A DNA stretch of 64,000 nucleotides from Parasitella parasitica (Eukaryota > Mucoromycota > Mucoromycetes > Mucorales > Mucoraceae). Positions within the stretch are counted from its first letter, which is position 1. Every line of letters starts with the position of its first letter. Below are positions 1 to 12,122 of the stretch, one piece after another. Below the pieces are notes generated by a model. The model worked only from the letters and a program-made list of their open reading frames with translations. It did not search any database and was not told the origin of the DNA. The DNA lies in NCBI GenBank assembly GCA_025201805.1, contig MU619249.1:146492-210491 (forward strand), given 5' to 3'. The position numbers were made by a program, and so were the translations under genes.

Positions 1-4
1 TTAC

Positions 5-1593
5 ATGCCATTAATATTCGTTGTCATACTAATAGGCCTAATATACGTCCAGCTTGCTACATGTCTATATTGTGTTAAACATCAATCAATTCAAGGTGGA
101 TACAGTTCATTAGATACCTGCAGAATAAACAAAAATCGTCCCATATCAGCAGCAGCCGCTTTATCGAGTGAGGTCGATACAACATCACAAAAGAACAAGC
201 TTACATTTGACTTGATATGCAAAGCGAGTTCATCTGATTGTCAGGGTGTAAGTGCAACATTGGCCAAGGCAACAGAGATCATCTCGTCCGCATTCGAGTT
301 TGAGACACCCTTGATTATCAATGCGTCCTATGTCAGTTTTTGTCAAGAGTATCAAGATTGCCATTACGATCGCAAATACGCTTCTATTGGACAGGCATTT
401 CCATCCATATCCTATGTTATGGTTGATAATACGGACGGCATGACTAGATTGTATCCACAGCCACTGCTTAAGCAGTTTACAGGCTTGAGCGTAAAACCAA
501 CATGGACACAATACGACATTGAAGCGCAATTTAATAACGAAATTAGCTGGTATTTTGTTGTAAGTAAATGGTGTTTGCTCTTTTTTTCTTCTTTTGTGTA
601 TTCCTAACTTGCACGTAGAATGGCTCAGATCCCATCCAAAGTGACCAAACTGATTTTTTACGGAATGTGATCCATGAATTAATTCATGGCCTTGGCTTTA
701 TGACTTCTTGGAACGACGATTTCTACGATAGTTTAGCGCCTTTGTTTGACACTGAGAAATTAGATTATTTTATTACGCCAGCACTACTAGCTCAAACCGA
801 CCAGCAGCAGCTCATGTCAAGCTACAACGCAAACCAGCCGTTTTGGGGATTTGTCGAGTTTCCGTTTGATAAATATATATACTACACCAACTCCAACAGC
901 AACGGTGATAATGATGGTGCGAAATACATGCCATTTACAGCCAACACAAGGCAGTTGAACAACTTTAGCAGTTCAAACACAACATTTAGAAACATGGTAG
1001 ATTTAGCAAACGCATGGTACGGTTCGGATGAATACAAACTATCGAAACAACTGTACACAAAGACCGTGACCCCACTAGATGTCTTGGCAGTAATTGATAA
1101 CGAACCGCTGATTTTCCTTGAAACTTCAGTAACCCCATTCTCCTCTGGCTCATCTCTGTGTCACGTCGATCAGTCCCAGTATTTGAATTCGACCGAGTAT
1201 CTGATGGTTTATTTAGCGAACTCAGGGATAGATATTACCCGGCTTGACCAGCTGTTTCCTCAGGGCCCAATTGGCCCTAAATTGCTAAAAATTATGGCAA
1301 CGCTGGGCTATAGACTTGAAAATAACACCAGCGTTAGTACAGCTAGACCATCACTAAGTTATTGGAGTCCGCCGAAGGGCCTTGTAAACACAGGATCCAA
1401 TCCATCTCCTTCTATATCCATCGATACAGCCGGTCCTGCTCGAATGCCAACATCTTCTGCATCGATATCAAACGCCAAATCAACTTCTACGGACCGGTCG
1501 GCATCTAAAGCGTCAACTGTATCCGTGGCACAGCGACAATATTGGGATTTACTCTCATTTTGTATCATTATTGCTCTGGCAGTGCATGTATAA
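5..1593 (+). CDS. Secreted, probably GPI-anchored protein with HExxHGLGF metallopeptidase motif
   Basis: Two exons, 5-559 and 619-1593, joined by a 59-nt GTAAGT...TAG intron (phase 0), give about 509 aa. The N-terminus MPLIFVVILIGLIYVQLATC is a signal peptide or anchor. Just after the junction the protein reads VIHELIHGLGF, which fits the zinc-protease HExxH signature; the third ligand cannot be assigned by eye. The last ~90 residues are Ser/Thr-rich and end in a hydrophobic tail (LLSFCIIIALAVHV), the usual GPI-addition layout. I infer an extracellular, wall- or membrane-tethered putative metallopeptidase of unknown substrate. The ATG lies only 4 bases into the window, but a signal sequence starting there supports it as the true start. 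The promoter is outside the window. Confidence 0.75.
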
Positions 1594-1793
1594 TTATACC
1601 TCTTTTATATATATTTAGACATGCCATGATTTTATTTCTTGTACATTTTAATCACGAAACACCTTTTTTTTTTTTCTTTTTTTTTTTTGCGAGCTGTATC
1701 ACCTAAACCTGTAACAAACATTATGCAACTGCCATAAAATAATAATTGATCGCTTTTTTCATTTTAATTGTATTATAAAAAAAAAAAGGATAT

Positions 1794-3822
1794 ATGCGCG
1801 TCTTAGTAACTGCTCTGCTATTTCTTGGCTGCGTCTACTCGTTCAATACATCGCAACTTTACAGGGAGTTTGACAATGATCGCATTTTACGCGTCATTGA
1901 TCTAACTTCGAGTGTTGTCAAGGAGGATATTGCTATAAGAGCAAATTACTTGGGCGCTAGTCCAACTCAAGTGTATCATTTTGTCTTGACTTCTGTGCTC
2001 CATGACGATGTTAGTTCACTGGAAGCATTTCTCAAGCATAAAACAAAAGACGCACTGAAGATGGAGTTTGCTGGCTTTGATCAAGAACAGTGAGCATGTT
2101 TTCTTTTAGACAATTAAATGTCGACATATGGCCATTAACGCTGTATGAATAATAGGCAACTTTACGTTTACAAGATACACTTGCTAGAGCCAATTGATCA
2201 TAATGGTCAAGTCAAACTGGGCATAAAGTTGACTTATACCCATCAGATTCGTCCATTACCGGCGCAGATCCCTCAAATCTCAAAGCAGCATGTCACCTAT
2301 TCAAACAATATTTTCATGCTATCCCCCTACCATACTACCGATATCAAGACCACGTTTACGTAAGTTGTGTTGCCTTGCATCTATCTAATCTCATACTTCC
2401 GTAAACAAACACAGGCTTCCTACAACAAATGTCGTCAACTTCAAAGGAGGAGAACCGCACTATCGAGGGGAGCATACAAAAAACAGCATTGTTTACGGTC
2501 CTTTCAATGATCTTCCGCCTTTGTTTGCCAGTGCATGCAGCATCCATTACGAATATCAAAGCCCAATGATAACCATAACCAACTTGAAAAGACGTGTCCA
2601 AGTCTCTCATTGGGGAGGCAAATTATCTATGCTAGAAGACTACGCCATTCGACATGATGGTGCTAGGTATGCAGGAATAGTTTTGCATCACACAAATGTC
2701 TAACAACCCTCTTGAACTCTTGAAAAAAGGCTGGATAAAGAATTTAGTCGATTACAGTACCAAATGTCGTCGCACGTATTGCACCAAACTAATGTCCTCA
2801 CAAACCTGGTATTCGACTTACCAGTTTCTGCAACAGGCGCATATTTTCGTGACGAAGTGGGCAATGTATCAACATCAAACTTCAGAAGTGAAAAGACGAA
2901 AACCGTCATGGAGATTGCACCTCGCTTCCCTTTGTTTGGCGGTTGGGGAACCACGTTCTATCTAGGCTATGATGCACCTCTCGAGGATTTCTTACGTTTC
3001 GTACAGGGGAAATACATGCTCAAGTTAGACTTTTTGAATAATGTCAAAGAAATGACAATTGATCAAGTGGAATTGATGCTAGTTTTACCTGAAGGAGCAA
3101 GGCAAGTACTCGATGACATGCAAACTACGTGATAGCAGATTTGTTGAATTAACCGTGCATCTGTATAGTGATATTGAAGTTATTCCACCATCCACGTTTG
3201 AAATGGACTCAATCGAACATAAAATACATTACACCTATTTTGATTCAACAGGCCGCCCTGCTATTGTATTCTCCAAAAAGAACGTAGTCTCTCAGCATGA
3301 GCAGCCTATACTTGTAAGTTACATTTGTGCGTATATCCTTGCCATGCTTAATACGGACAAAGCATAGATTTCATACCGGTACTCGACGATTAAACTTCTG
3401 CAGAAGCCGATCGTCGCCTCCATTGCTTTCTTTATCATGTATTTGTTAAACATCGTAGCATCCAAAATCCCTTGGAAAATAGGCTACGAGGAAAAGGATA
3501 TTGCTGTCATGAAAATGCATGAGCACGAACCCATTGTGTTCATCAAAAAGCCAGCTTCCACACAAAAAAGAGACAGCACGCTTGTATCTCGCGAATCAAG
3601 CCCACTTGCTGCATTTGTGGATGAGGATGCTATCGCAGCTAATACAAGAGCAAGGAAACCGCATGTCAATGCCGTTTTACTTGAGGGAACAAGCACTAAA
3701 AAGAAGAAGTCTGCCTCGGTACGTGATGCATATGCAAAAAATCTATAATGTTGAAAGTCTAATACAATTTTCTTCTAAAGAAAAAATCTGGCAAAAAGTT
3801 GTCTGCAAAGAAGGGAGACTAA
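1794..3822 (+). CDS. OST1: Ribophorin I / oligosaccharyltransferase subunit OST1
   Basis: OST subunit 1 acts in the ER membrane in transfer of the lipid-linked glycan to nascent proteins. Seven exons (1794-2089, 2156-2359, 2415-2666, 2730-3101, 3169-3313, 3368-3718, 3781-3822) give 553 aa. Evidence: signal peptide MRVLVTALLFLGCVYS; ribophorin I blocks including DLPPLFASACSIHYEY, VSHWGGKL, EFSRLQYQ, FPLFGGWGTTFYLGYD, LPEGASDIEV and HYTYFDSTGRP; then one membrane segment near residues 425-450. The LPEGA-SDIEV junction closes only with a GC-AG intron (3102-3168). A Lys-rich cytosolic tail of about 115 aa ends KKGD, a KKXX-type ER retrieval signal encoded by the 42-nt last exon. Convergent with CHO2. 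Confidence 0.93.
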
Positions 3823-4055
3823 CAACTGACTTGATCTGTGCGAATGTTGCAGTTTATCAGATCATGATACATTGATATCTATGTAAAGCCATGATCTTAT
3901 CCATATTTGCTTTAAGTAATAAAGAAAATATGCACGCCGAATATTCATGTTTATAGAAGGAGAGGGTAAAGAACTATTTACTGGAATAATAATGCAAACC
4001 AAAAGGACCGTGAGGAGGGAGAGGAGGATAATAATTACAATTTTTTTTTTCTTTA

Positions 4056-7000
4056 TTACATGGCATCACCAGCAACTTTTGCCATTAATGGAGTGGCAGC
4101 ATATGCATTAGAGGCTAAATGCAAAGAGGCAGAAGATAATCTACGAGATGACTCGGAGGTGAAAGGGGAGAGAGCTTCTCTAGCATCGAGAATCTATTGT
4201 AAAAATAAATAAAATTAGCGAGGTATATCCCATATATTATATAAATTTTGATCACTTTACTCGCTTTGCAAGACGAGCGACACATTTATCTGTGGCAACA
4301 ACTTCCCAAGCAAATTCAACCTTGTAAGCTAGTTCGATACATCTGGCTAAATGCTTGGATTCAACTTCACCCATACCAATATATTCTTCTTCAGCAGTGA
4401 GGGGTATAATTTCTTTGTTATTGCCCAACGTATTTTGCACCCATTTAAGTACGACCTGTTTAGTGGTATCCATATCGATTACGGATGGGGCAACGGGCTT
4501 TTTGATTTTGAAAGGAGCCGACACAGCCATGACGTTGTGCTTGTTATCGTGCTGATACCTAAACTCATAGACACCTTCCTTCCAAGGTAGTTGAGAAGCA
4601 CCAAAGCTGATAACACCCTCAGTAAGAGCAGGCGTTTCAGGAGGAAAGATGGTGTCCCCACTTTCAGTGTTTTTGGCTGCATTGGTCCAGTGCCATAAGC
4701 CGCGAGAACTAACATTAGTGATATGCTTGCTCCTGTTTGTGCCAATTTGGAAAATGCCAATCCAATCTTGGGAGCCATGGTTATCGGGTGCTTTCCATTG
4801 CACAGAGATGACTTGACCCATTTCAAATGTATTAGCGTTGCTGTTGATAACCCTGACAGAATATTTGGATAGGTCAAAGGTGCTGAGATCGCTCACTGTC
4901 AATGGAATGACCCGAGAACGGGACGTTTCTAATAGCTGCTTTGTTTCCGATAAAACTTCTTGTAAACGAGGTCGGGCTGCATCTACAATGTCTCCCACTG
5001 TCTCCTCTACAGCTTTCTCAACCTTCTCAACAGTTTCTTTCACAATACGCTCGACTTGCTTCGTGCTGTCTTGCTTTTCTCGGATCAGTTTGGCAATCTC
5101 TTGTTGAAGTTTCTCGGGAATGGTTTTGGGAATAGCGATGGCAGCAGATTTGAGAGTTTTGGTCAAACCCGCTTCTTTACGGATCTGATCTCCATATAAC
5201 TTGCGCATGTGGGGGCTATACAGAGAATATTACATGTAAATGTGGAATTCTGTTTTCGCGGTGATTTATACTCGCATACTTACTCTTCTACATATTGAAG
5301 GAACAAAACGTTGCAGATTTGAGAGAACAAGGCCAAGGCAAAGATGGTTCCGTTGTTAGCAATCAGTGTCATACCCCAGAAAGCAGCATGGCCCATAATT
5401 TTTTCAGGGTTGTTTAAAAACCTATTTTTTTTTTTTTTCAGTAACGAACAAACAAACAATCCAGCCAGCCAGTTTACCTGTAGATTCCAGTATACAGCAG
5501 CTCGGATGGATGGTCATCCATAAAAAAATCGCCATAGAACCAACCAAAATCGCCAATGACTTCGTGGATGGATACAGATGTCCAAACATGAAGAGAGATA
5601 AAAGTGAGGCCAAGTGTATGTCTCAACAAAGTGGTGCCATAAGCCCAATTATCAGGCAGAGTGTAAGTTTTCCAACAGGCAATAAAGAATGTTACGTAAG
5701 TCATGCACAATGTGAGATTGTAGATACTAAAATCACCTCGAGATTAGCAATCAAGACAACACCCGCTCACACGCTCACACACATACCTTTTCCAGTTCTG
5801 AAATGCCTCTTGAGCACTGCCGCCCCATTTGATGAAATGTCGAGTAAAGAATTTGTTGTTGGATTGAGCACGAAGGAGGGCACCGTTACCTAGAGAATGA
5901 ATTGCGCGCCAAAAGAAGGATTGAACGATAGAAATCACAATGCCAATTTTACCGGGGATAAGAAGAGGCGTGATTATAGCGTACGCCATCATCATGGCAG
6001 CTACACAATCAGTCGCCCTGAATAGGTCAAAGTTTTTGAATACAATCAAATCTCTACGAAAGTAGTTGGCATAATTAACAGCTGTAGTGGCGACATCTTC
6101 TGTTGTCAAGGATGATGTTGACGATGAAGGTCGTTTAAGAGCAGGTGGCGGATTGTAGATTTTATCAATATCTGTGTGCAATGTTTAGCAGATGGCTCAT
6201 CCTATGCATTTGCGTGTGAGTCTACTTACGAGGCGTTTCAACTAAAATGAGAAACGCAAACTGAAGGGCATGAGCGGCAATACTGACAAACAAAACTGTA
6301 TAGCTTGCGCATAGTAAAGAGATGCCGTAATAACCAAAGTACCCAATAGAATACATTGGATGAGGGGCCATTTCAAAGACGCCGTCAAATGTAAGCGATT
6401 GCTCAATCAAAAAGAAGAAGTCGCCCCAATCTATTACAGATGCGTTAGTACGGGATGTGTGACACAAATACACACTGATGAGCTTACACCAAGCAAAGTC
6501 CTTGACGACTCTTTGAGCATCGATTTTGACCCAAATGTTGAACACGATCAAGAAGATACCCCCGAGCCATCTTAAAGTATCGCCCAAGAAGATGGATGAT
6601 TGCGGTGATGTGTTGAACCAAGACAGAGCAAAGCAAACGTAGGTTGTAAAATCGTTCATCAAGATCAAATCCACTAATTGTCTGTACAACATCCAAGTAT
6701 TATACTCAATAGGAGCCGTCTATTTCTCCCTATTAGGATTTCATATACTCGATTACGCTGTACCAGATAAATATACTTACAGCAAAATCATAATCATCTC
6801 CCATTTTGATGCTTAATTGGTGTTGAAGCCAATGATATATTCTGGGATTCGCTTCACGGTCAAATATTTGATAATGTCTGGCTAAGCGAACCAAGCCTCG
6901 GCTATCAGATTGGTATTTGAGCAACACACCTAATCCGGCATTGTAGGCCAAGCGCCAAACAAAGAAGATAAACAGAAACAAGATTCTTTTGGCCCATACT

Positions 7001-7338
7001 GGCAATACAAAGAACAGCCCAATCTCAAGAGCCATGATGCCTAATGTTACCCAGTCAAACACACCTTTCTTTTGCTTTGGATTCAATAGAGTCGCAACCA
7101 TTTCACGAGTGAGGGGTACTCGAAAAACTAATGACATGTCAGTGTATGCATATACATGTATGCAGACTCAGCTGCATTGTTTACCTTTGCCGTCAGGTGT
7201 TTTTCCGTAAGAGTATCGCATGTCTTTTTTAATGTCGTCAAGATATTCATCACTAACTGACGACGATGACATTGTATCGCTACTAGTGTCGTCGTCAATG
7301 GTAGTCTTTGTACCTCTACGGTGTATCTCGTATCCCAT
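4056..7338 (-). CDS. CHO2: Phosphatidylethanolamine N-methyltransferase CHO2
   Basis: First methylation step from phosphatidylethanolamine toward phosphatidylcholine, in the ER membrane. Nine exons (7338-7185, 7127-6781, 6719-6488, 6430-6230, 6171-5787, 5726-5478, 5421-5284, 5215-4261, 4193-4056) give 932 aa, the normal family length. Both membrane methyltransferase units are visible: FDWVTLG and [17 protein letters not shown] in the first, [11 protein letters not shown] and [11 protein letters not shown] in the second. A soluble C-terminal domain follows. The reading frame stops at 4252, but a 67-nt intron there (GTAAAG, branch GCTAAT, TAG) joins AKR to [11 protein letters not shown], which resembles the usual Cho2 tail, so I end the gene at 4056. 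A CACGTG element lies 134 bp upstream of the ATG. Confidence 0.94.
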
Positions 7339-7471
7339 GCTTGTTATTTTGTTGAAAAAATAATGCGAATCAAGACAAAAGAGGAAAAAAAAAGGAAAGA
7401 TGAAAGATGAAAGAAAGAGCTAAATTTATGCCAACAACGCATTTGCAATAGTATATGATAAGCATCAAGCA

Positions 7472-7477
7472 CACGTG
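7472..7477. promoter_or_regulatory. CACGTG E-box upstream of CHO2 (UASINO-like)
   Basis: CACGTG followed by AAT sits about 134 bp upstream of the CHO2 start. In yeast, phospholipid genes including CHO2 respond to inositol/choline through UASINO elements with a CANNTG core bound by Ino2/Ino4. Whether this fungus uses the same circuit is inference. One hexamer match is weak evidence alone. Confidence 0.3.
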
Positions 7478-7630
7478 AATATAGCAGTCAGTTCATGTTC
7501 TAGCAGTAGATGTGTAAATTGATGGGGTCCGTTCACTTGGGAAAGCACTGTACCACCGTACGAGAAATCACTCATTTTACAACAGAGGATAGAGCCAATC
7601 AATCCTAAACAAGTTTTTTAGGTTTTTTTT

Positions 7631-10090
7631 TTATTGCACTGCGAATGTATGCGGACCACCAAAAATGTTGCTCAGAGATCCGTTTGAACTGCCAAACACA
7701 TGTATAGGGATTTGGCAATCAAAACTGCTAGCTGCAATCTGAGCTGAAGCATGATGGTATCGATGCGATTTATCCTCAAAGGTAAGCTGGCTCGCATCCG
7801 AAGTTCCAGTGATGAATTCAATCTTTAGATAGTATTGCAGCTTCACTACAGCGATTATTAGAAGCCAATAAGCAGGGCAGGAAATCGTCAACTTACTGGC
7901 TGATGTATAAAACTCTGGGGATTCACTTGCTGGCACATTCAATGAAAACGACACCCTTTTATCGTATCTACAAAACGAATGATGTCCAGCATGTCTTTTT
8001 CTAGAGACTCGAGCTATGTAATGTGGCTGTCTTGAAGCAATCGAGTCATCTACAACTTCGTTGCTTTCTAGATAAATCGAGATCTAATAGCATAAATAGT
8101 CTTAAGAAACATAACGTGTATCACACATATACAAATTCAGTCGAGGTACCTGAAATGTTGGTATGACAGCACCCTCGAATTCGATAATTCCCTGAATAGG
8201 TTCGCCCAGTCTAAACAGCGTCTTTACGAGATGAAGCTGTGCTACTCGCCTATTATTTTTACAGATATCAAAAGTAGCTATTTCAGCGTTAAAATAAGCT
8301 TTATAAACACATCTGTATACGCAGGCTTATATCAAGCTTTACCTCGTTTGCTTGTATTGGAGATATGAGATATATTCTGTCGACACGACTTCCCGTTCAT
8401 ATTTGCTTCTTCGTCAGCATCGTGCTGGTCATGCTCGTATAGATCGTTCTCTTTTTGCATAATCTTATCAACAGATTTGTTGCATGCTGTTTTGTCCAGT
8501 AATCCGTCAATATAATCTATGAAGTCTGCTCGAGATTTCCTTTTCACTATTTTCGCTCAATGTGTTAATATACTATAGATATATATATAAAGAATTTTGA
8601 TAAATTACCAGATATTGGTTTTTTGTTAATGGAGTTTCTTGTTTTTCCATCTTTAGGTGACGATTTCATAGGAATAGAATCGATAATAGCTTGATCGGTA
8701 TAACAGATTTCGGGACTCATTAGGTCATAGACCGGTCTACTTCCATCCTCTGCGTTACCAGAAAAAAAATTAGTAATCATTACTAGTACTTTTAGACTAA
8801 AAGGTTGATGGTCTAATACTTTACCAGATACATGATTAAATACACGAAATGGAATTCGTACAACATGTCCCTGTAAGCCAGTCTGTTTTGCTGATGAACC
8901 ACCAGATCTCTGCGTACCTATCACAAGGTAATAGTTGAATTTGATAGATTTTCCTCTATGCGTCGGCGGTATATTCTTTGGTAATTGGAGCTTGTAGGAA
9001 TCTAATCTCAAGGTAAGTGAATGTCTCGTCTTTGTGGATGGATACTTATTACATTTTCCAGTCTCCCCTGGAGCAAGATGTAAATCCACAAACAAAATCG
9101 AGGGTGGCGTAGAAAACACAGGTATAGTTGCATGAGATTCTGTTGCTGTATGTTAGCGCCTTACATTGAATTTAAGCCGTCAAAATATAATGTATACGTA
9201 CCTCGCTTGTTATATGGCGATTCAGGCCGTCTCATGAGCATCCCACCTCCACCTCCACCTACTGATGATGTCCCAAATGGATGATACATAGCTTTCGATT
9301 TCAATGGTGCAAATTTACTGGAATCTAGCATCTTTGGATCTGCTACGAATTGGCCAACCACTTGCGCAAATCCCCATAATACGTGCTCTGAATAATTTTT
9401 CTGTGTAAAAGAAGAAGATCGATAGAATGATGTAGATATTCGAGAAAGTTGATTAGGGTGTTTTCGAGATGAAATTGGTGAAAGGGTAGACGTTGTAGAA
9501 TCGATTGAGCTTCGTCTGCTCAAAGAATAGACAGATCGTGTATATGTGCTTTCAGAATCGTCATTGATCTCAATTATTTGATCTGAAGAGTCGGTTTCTT
9601 TGGTTATATGTTGAATATCTATATATTCGCTAAAATGTCAAGCATTTGGATGATATGAATTGTTTCTCTATCATACCTTTCTCAATCTCCTGTGCAGATT
9701 CTGACTCTCTTGTGGCTACAATAGTAGAACCGGTAAGATAGGAGTATGTTGAAGAAGCCAAAGAACTCAATGACATTCTGCGTGAAGGTGGAGTCGCTAT
9801 GGCTAGGCTCTCTACCTCTCGCAAGGAAGGTTTCGGATTAGTATGAGTTAAATCGAGTGATGAGTAAGAGTTAGCTCTTGTGTGCTGATTAGATTTGTTA
9901 TTGAAAGTTCCATTATGGCCATTCTGATGAGAGTTGGTGAAGGATATTGTACATGATAAAGTTTCACCTGCATAAAAAACTGCCCCTTGAGAAAAGACAG
10001 TTGTCACTTTTTGTAAGAAACATTTAGCAAAAACTTCATCTCCTTGTATACTATACACTATATATCTTACACACCAGTAATATTGCTCAT
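7631..10090 (-). CDS. RGP1: RGP1, subunit of the Ric1-Rgp1 Rab exchange factor
   Basis: Rgp1 pairs with Ric1 as nucleotide exchange factor for the Ypt6/Rab6 GTPase at the Golgi. Eight exons (10090-10075, 10006-9677, 9618-9202, 9139-8609, 8546-8343, 8277-8150, 8083-7897, 7845-7631) give about 675 aa in one frame. Family blocks: GAVFYAGETLSCTISFTN near the N-terminus, EHVLWGFAQVVGQFVADP, KFNYYLVIGTQRS, HVVRIPFRVFNHV, SRPVYDLMSPEI, FDICKNNRRVAQLHLVK and LKIEFITG. A Ser-rich disordered stretch lies around residues 40-110. The first exon is the weak point: the 16-nt exon with a GTGTGT donor is my best guess; the certain coding part begins at 10006. Confidence 0.88.
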
Positions 10091-11270
10091 GAACGACAGT
10101 GTTTCCAGTGTAAATTGTGAGTAAAAGAAGAGAAAGACCCCTTTTTTGTAATCGCGTCGTTGGCTTCTCTATTATACAAGAACGATTTATTAACACAGGT
10201 GTTTCTATATGTTAAACCTCAGCTTTTCAAGATACATACACTATAACAAATTTCTACTTGAATGAGGGCCCTATAGACGCATATGAAGTATATGCTTCTA
10301 TCTGGTAAATTCAGTGAGAAATTTCGTGTACTATTCTACTTGATTTACGCAAAATGAACAAACAAATATAATCATGGGTTTCGTAAGCAATTGGGCATGA
10401 TAGGTTAATGATGATTTATGTTGCTTGTGCAACGACCTTGTAAAGCTGGACATAAGCAAACCCCCACTTAATATTGTCTACGAATAAATGATTGGCAACA
10501 CAATAGATTCTGTTAAGCCTTATTTAAATTACTATAATAAACAGTTTTTAATTACTTTTATAACAATTCTAAAGCCAGGAATGAAAAGTTTAAACCATAG
10601 AGTATATTTCAGGATGAATCATTTTTCCGTCATAAAATGAAGCAGCAAGTTACAAGTATAGTTGCGACATCCTATCTCCCAGATCTTGAAGTCATCTTGG
10701 TTTCATGTAATAAAAGACAACCTCTTGGCTGATTATTATTCCAATATCCTATTATTTCAATCAATAATTTCTTACATTCAGCTACATCAAAAGTATAAAA
10801 AAGTTATATAATAATCACAATGTATTGATTCGGTTTCTCATAAAAAAGACAATGCCCTAATTCAGATCTATCCTCATATTATATCCGAGCCACGTGGTCC
10901 ATTTTTGGCTCAAAGACGACTAGTGTTGAAACCATACGTATACGTGTGTTATCAAAATAAAGCTTCAGCGGCAATCCGATCATCGCATACAGTATAAGTT
11001 TGTTTTGCAATCATTTAATAAGAATTGGAGGAACAAGATGATTCAAGTTTTTTCGCCCGACTTTAAACAATTTTTCAGCATTAAAAGCTTGTATTTTTAT
11101 TTGAAAATATATAATACCAATACAGTTCGTATCTTCGTGAACACTCACAGAGTTTTTTTGTTGAGGCTGTTTGTCAAAATGAGATAGTATTCTTGGGACA
11201 TAACCCTGACTTCTTGAAAATCAACCAACTGGGGAAAATCATTGAATGTCTTCTACAATATTCTAAATGA

Positions 11271-11440
11271 CAAAGCTAAACTTATCATGAATTATTGGCT
11301 GATTAAAATATAAATAGGTCTTGCTCTGACTACTTGTGCGTTGTAATAATCTTGTTTGACAATCAAGTGTCAAGAATGATCTGATTGTATTGAATAGATT
11401 GATACGTATTTATTCTATATTATAAATAGACAACTTCTTT
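11271..11440 (+). repeat. Dispersed repeat, copy 1 (related to 27365-27545)
   Basis: Reads in the same order and orientation as 27365-27545. Shared blocks in sequence are a GCTAAACTTA block, ATAGGTCTTG, a TTTGTTTGACA-type block, GAT(C/T)TGATTGTA and ATAGATTGAT/AAATTGATTC. By eye similarity is about 65-75% with small gaps, so an old dispersed element. No coding potential seen. Confidence 0.5.
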
Positions 11441-11821
11441 TCAATAAATAAACTCTTTGGCTTTGTACCTTGTAAATTAATAGTCTTTATTATCTTCTTT
11501 CTTCATCATATACAATCATATGCTGTGCCCGTTTCGAAATCTGGCACAACAAAGTTATGACAAAAGCAACTACTCTGATTCACTGCTACTTCATTTCTGC
11601 AGAAAAAAAATCTCTTTTGTAATTATATTAGAAATTTTTGCTATTGATTAGGAAAAAAAAGTATTATTAGATAGCCCTGATTCTTATCTATCAGAATTAT
11701 GCTTTTTCCCAGCTTAGGGAGCCATTTAGTATCAAGTATGTCCAGAAGATTACTTTTTTGCAGAAATAATAACTCTTCTTCTCCTGCACAAATATTTGGA
11801 AGTTTATAACCTAAACCTTTT

Positions 11822-11884
11822 TGAATTCACTCAATTCTTTTCTGAATGCACTCAATTCTTTTCTGAATGCACTCAATTCTTTTG
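11822..11884. repeat. 21-bp tandem repeat, 3 units
   Basis: Three head-to-tail units of TGAATGCACTCAATTCTTTT(C/G). The first carries TT in place of GC after TGAA. It lies 47 bp before a long T run in gene-free DNA. Confidence 0.9.
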
Positions 11885-11929
11885 CTTATAAACTCTATTA
11901 CATTTTTCATTTCTGATAATAAAGTTACT

Positions 11930-11931
<2 letters not shown>

Positions 11932-11982
<51 letters not shown>
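11932..11982. repeat. Poly(T) tract of 51 bases
   Basis: Uninterrupted run of 51 T. It could be the reverse complement of a retroposed poly(A) tail or simple slippage; the exact length in an assembly is unreliable. Confidence 0.9.
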
Positions 11983-11986
<4 letters not shown>

Positions 11987-12122
11987 TGAAGTAGTAGTAA
12001 TCATAAAATTGGTGAAATATAGCCATTTGGACATTTATACACTACATAGACGATATTGTGGCTTATTGATTTACAGACAAAAGAATAATTTACATTTGTC
12101 TTCTTCATATTGTTCTTAGAAA

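Larger units (their letters stand above)
10091..12122. other. Gene-free AT-rich interval with decayed repeats
   Basis: About 2 kb between RGP1 and the JmjC gene with no convincing coding sequence on either strand; the longest open frame (11005-11187) has low-complexity AT codons and no family motif. It holds a 21-bp tandem repeat (11822-11884), a 51-T run (11932-11982), and stretches resembling sequence near 27.4 kb and 62.7 kb in this window. The first part must contain the RGP1 promoter and the last part the JmjC promoter. Confidence 0.7.
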
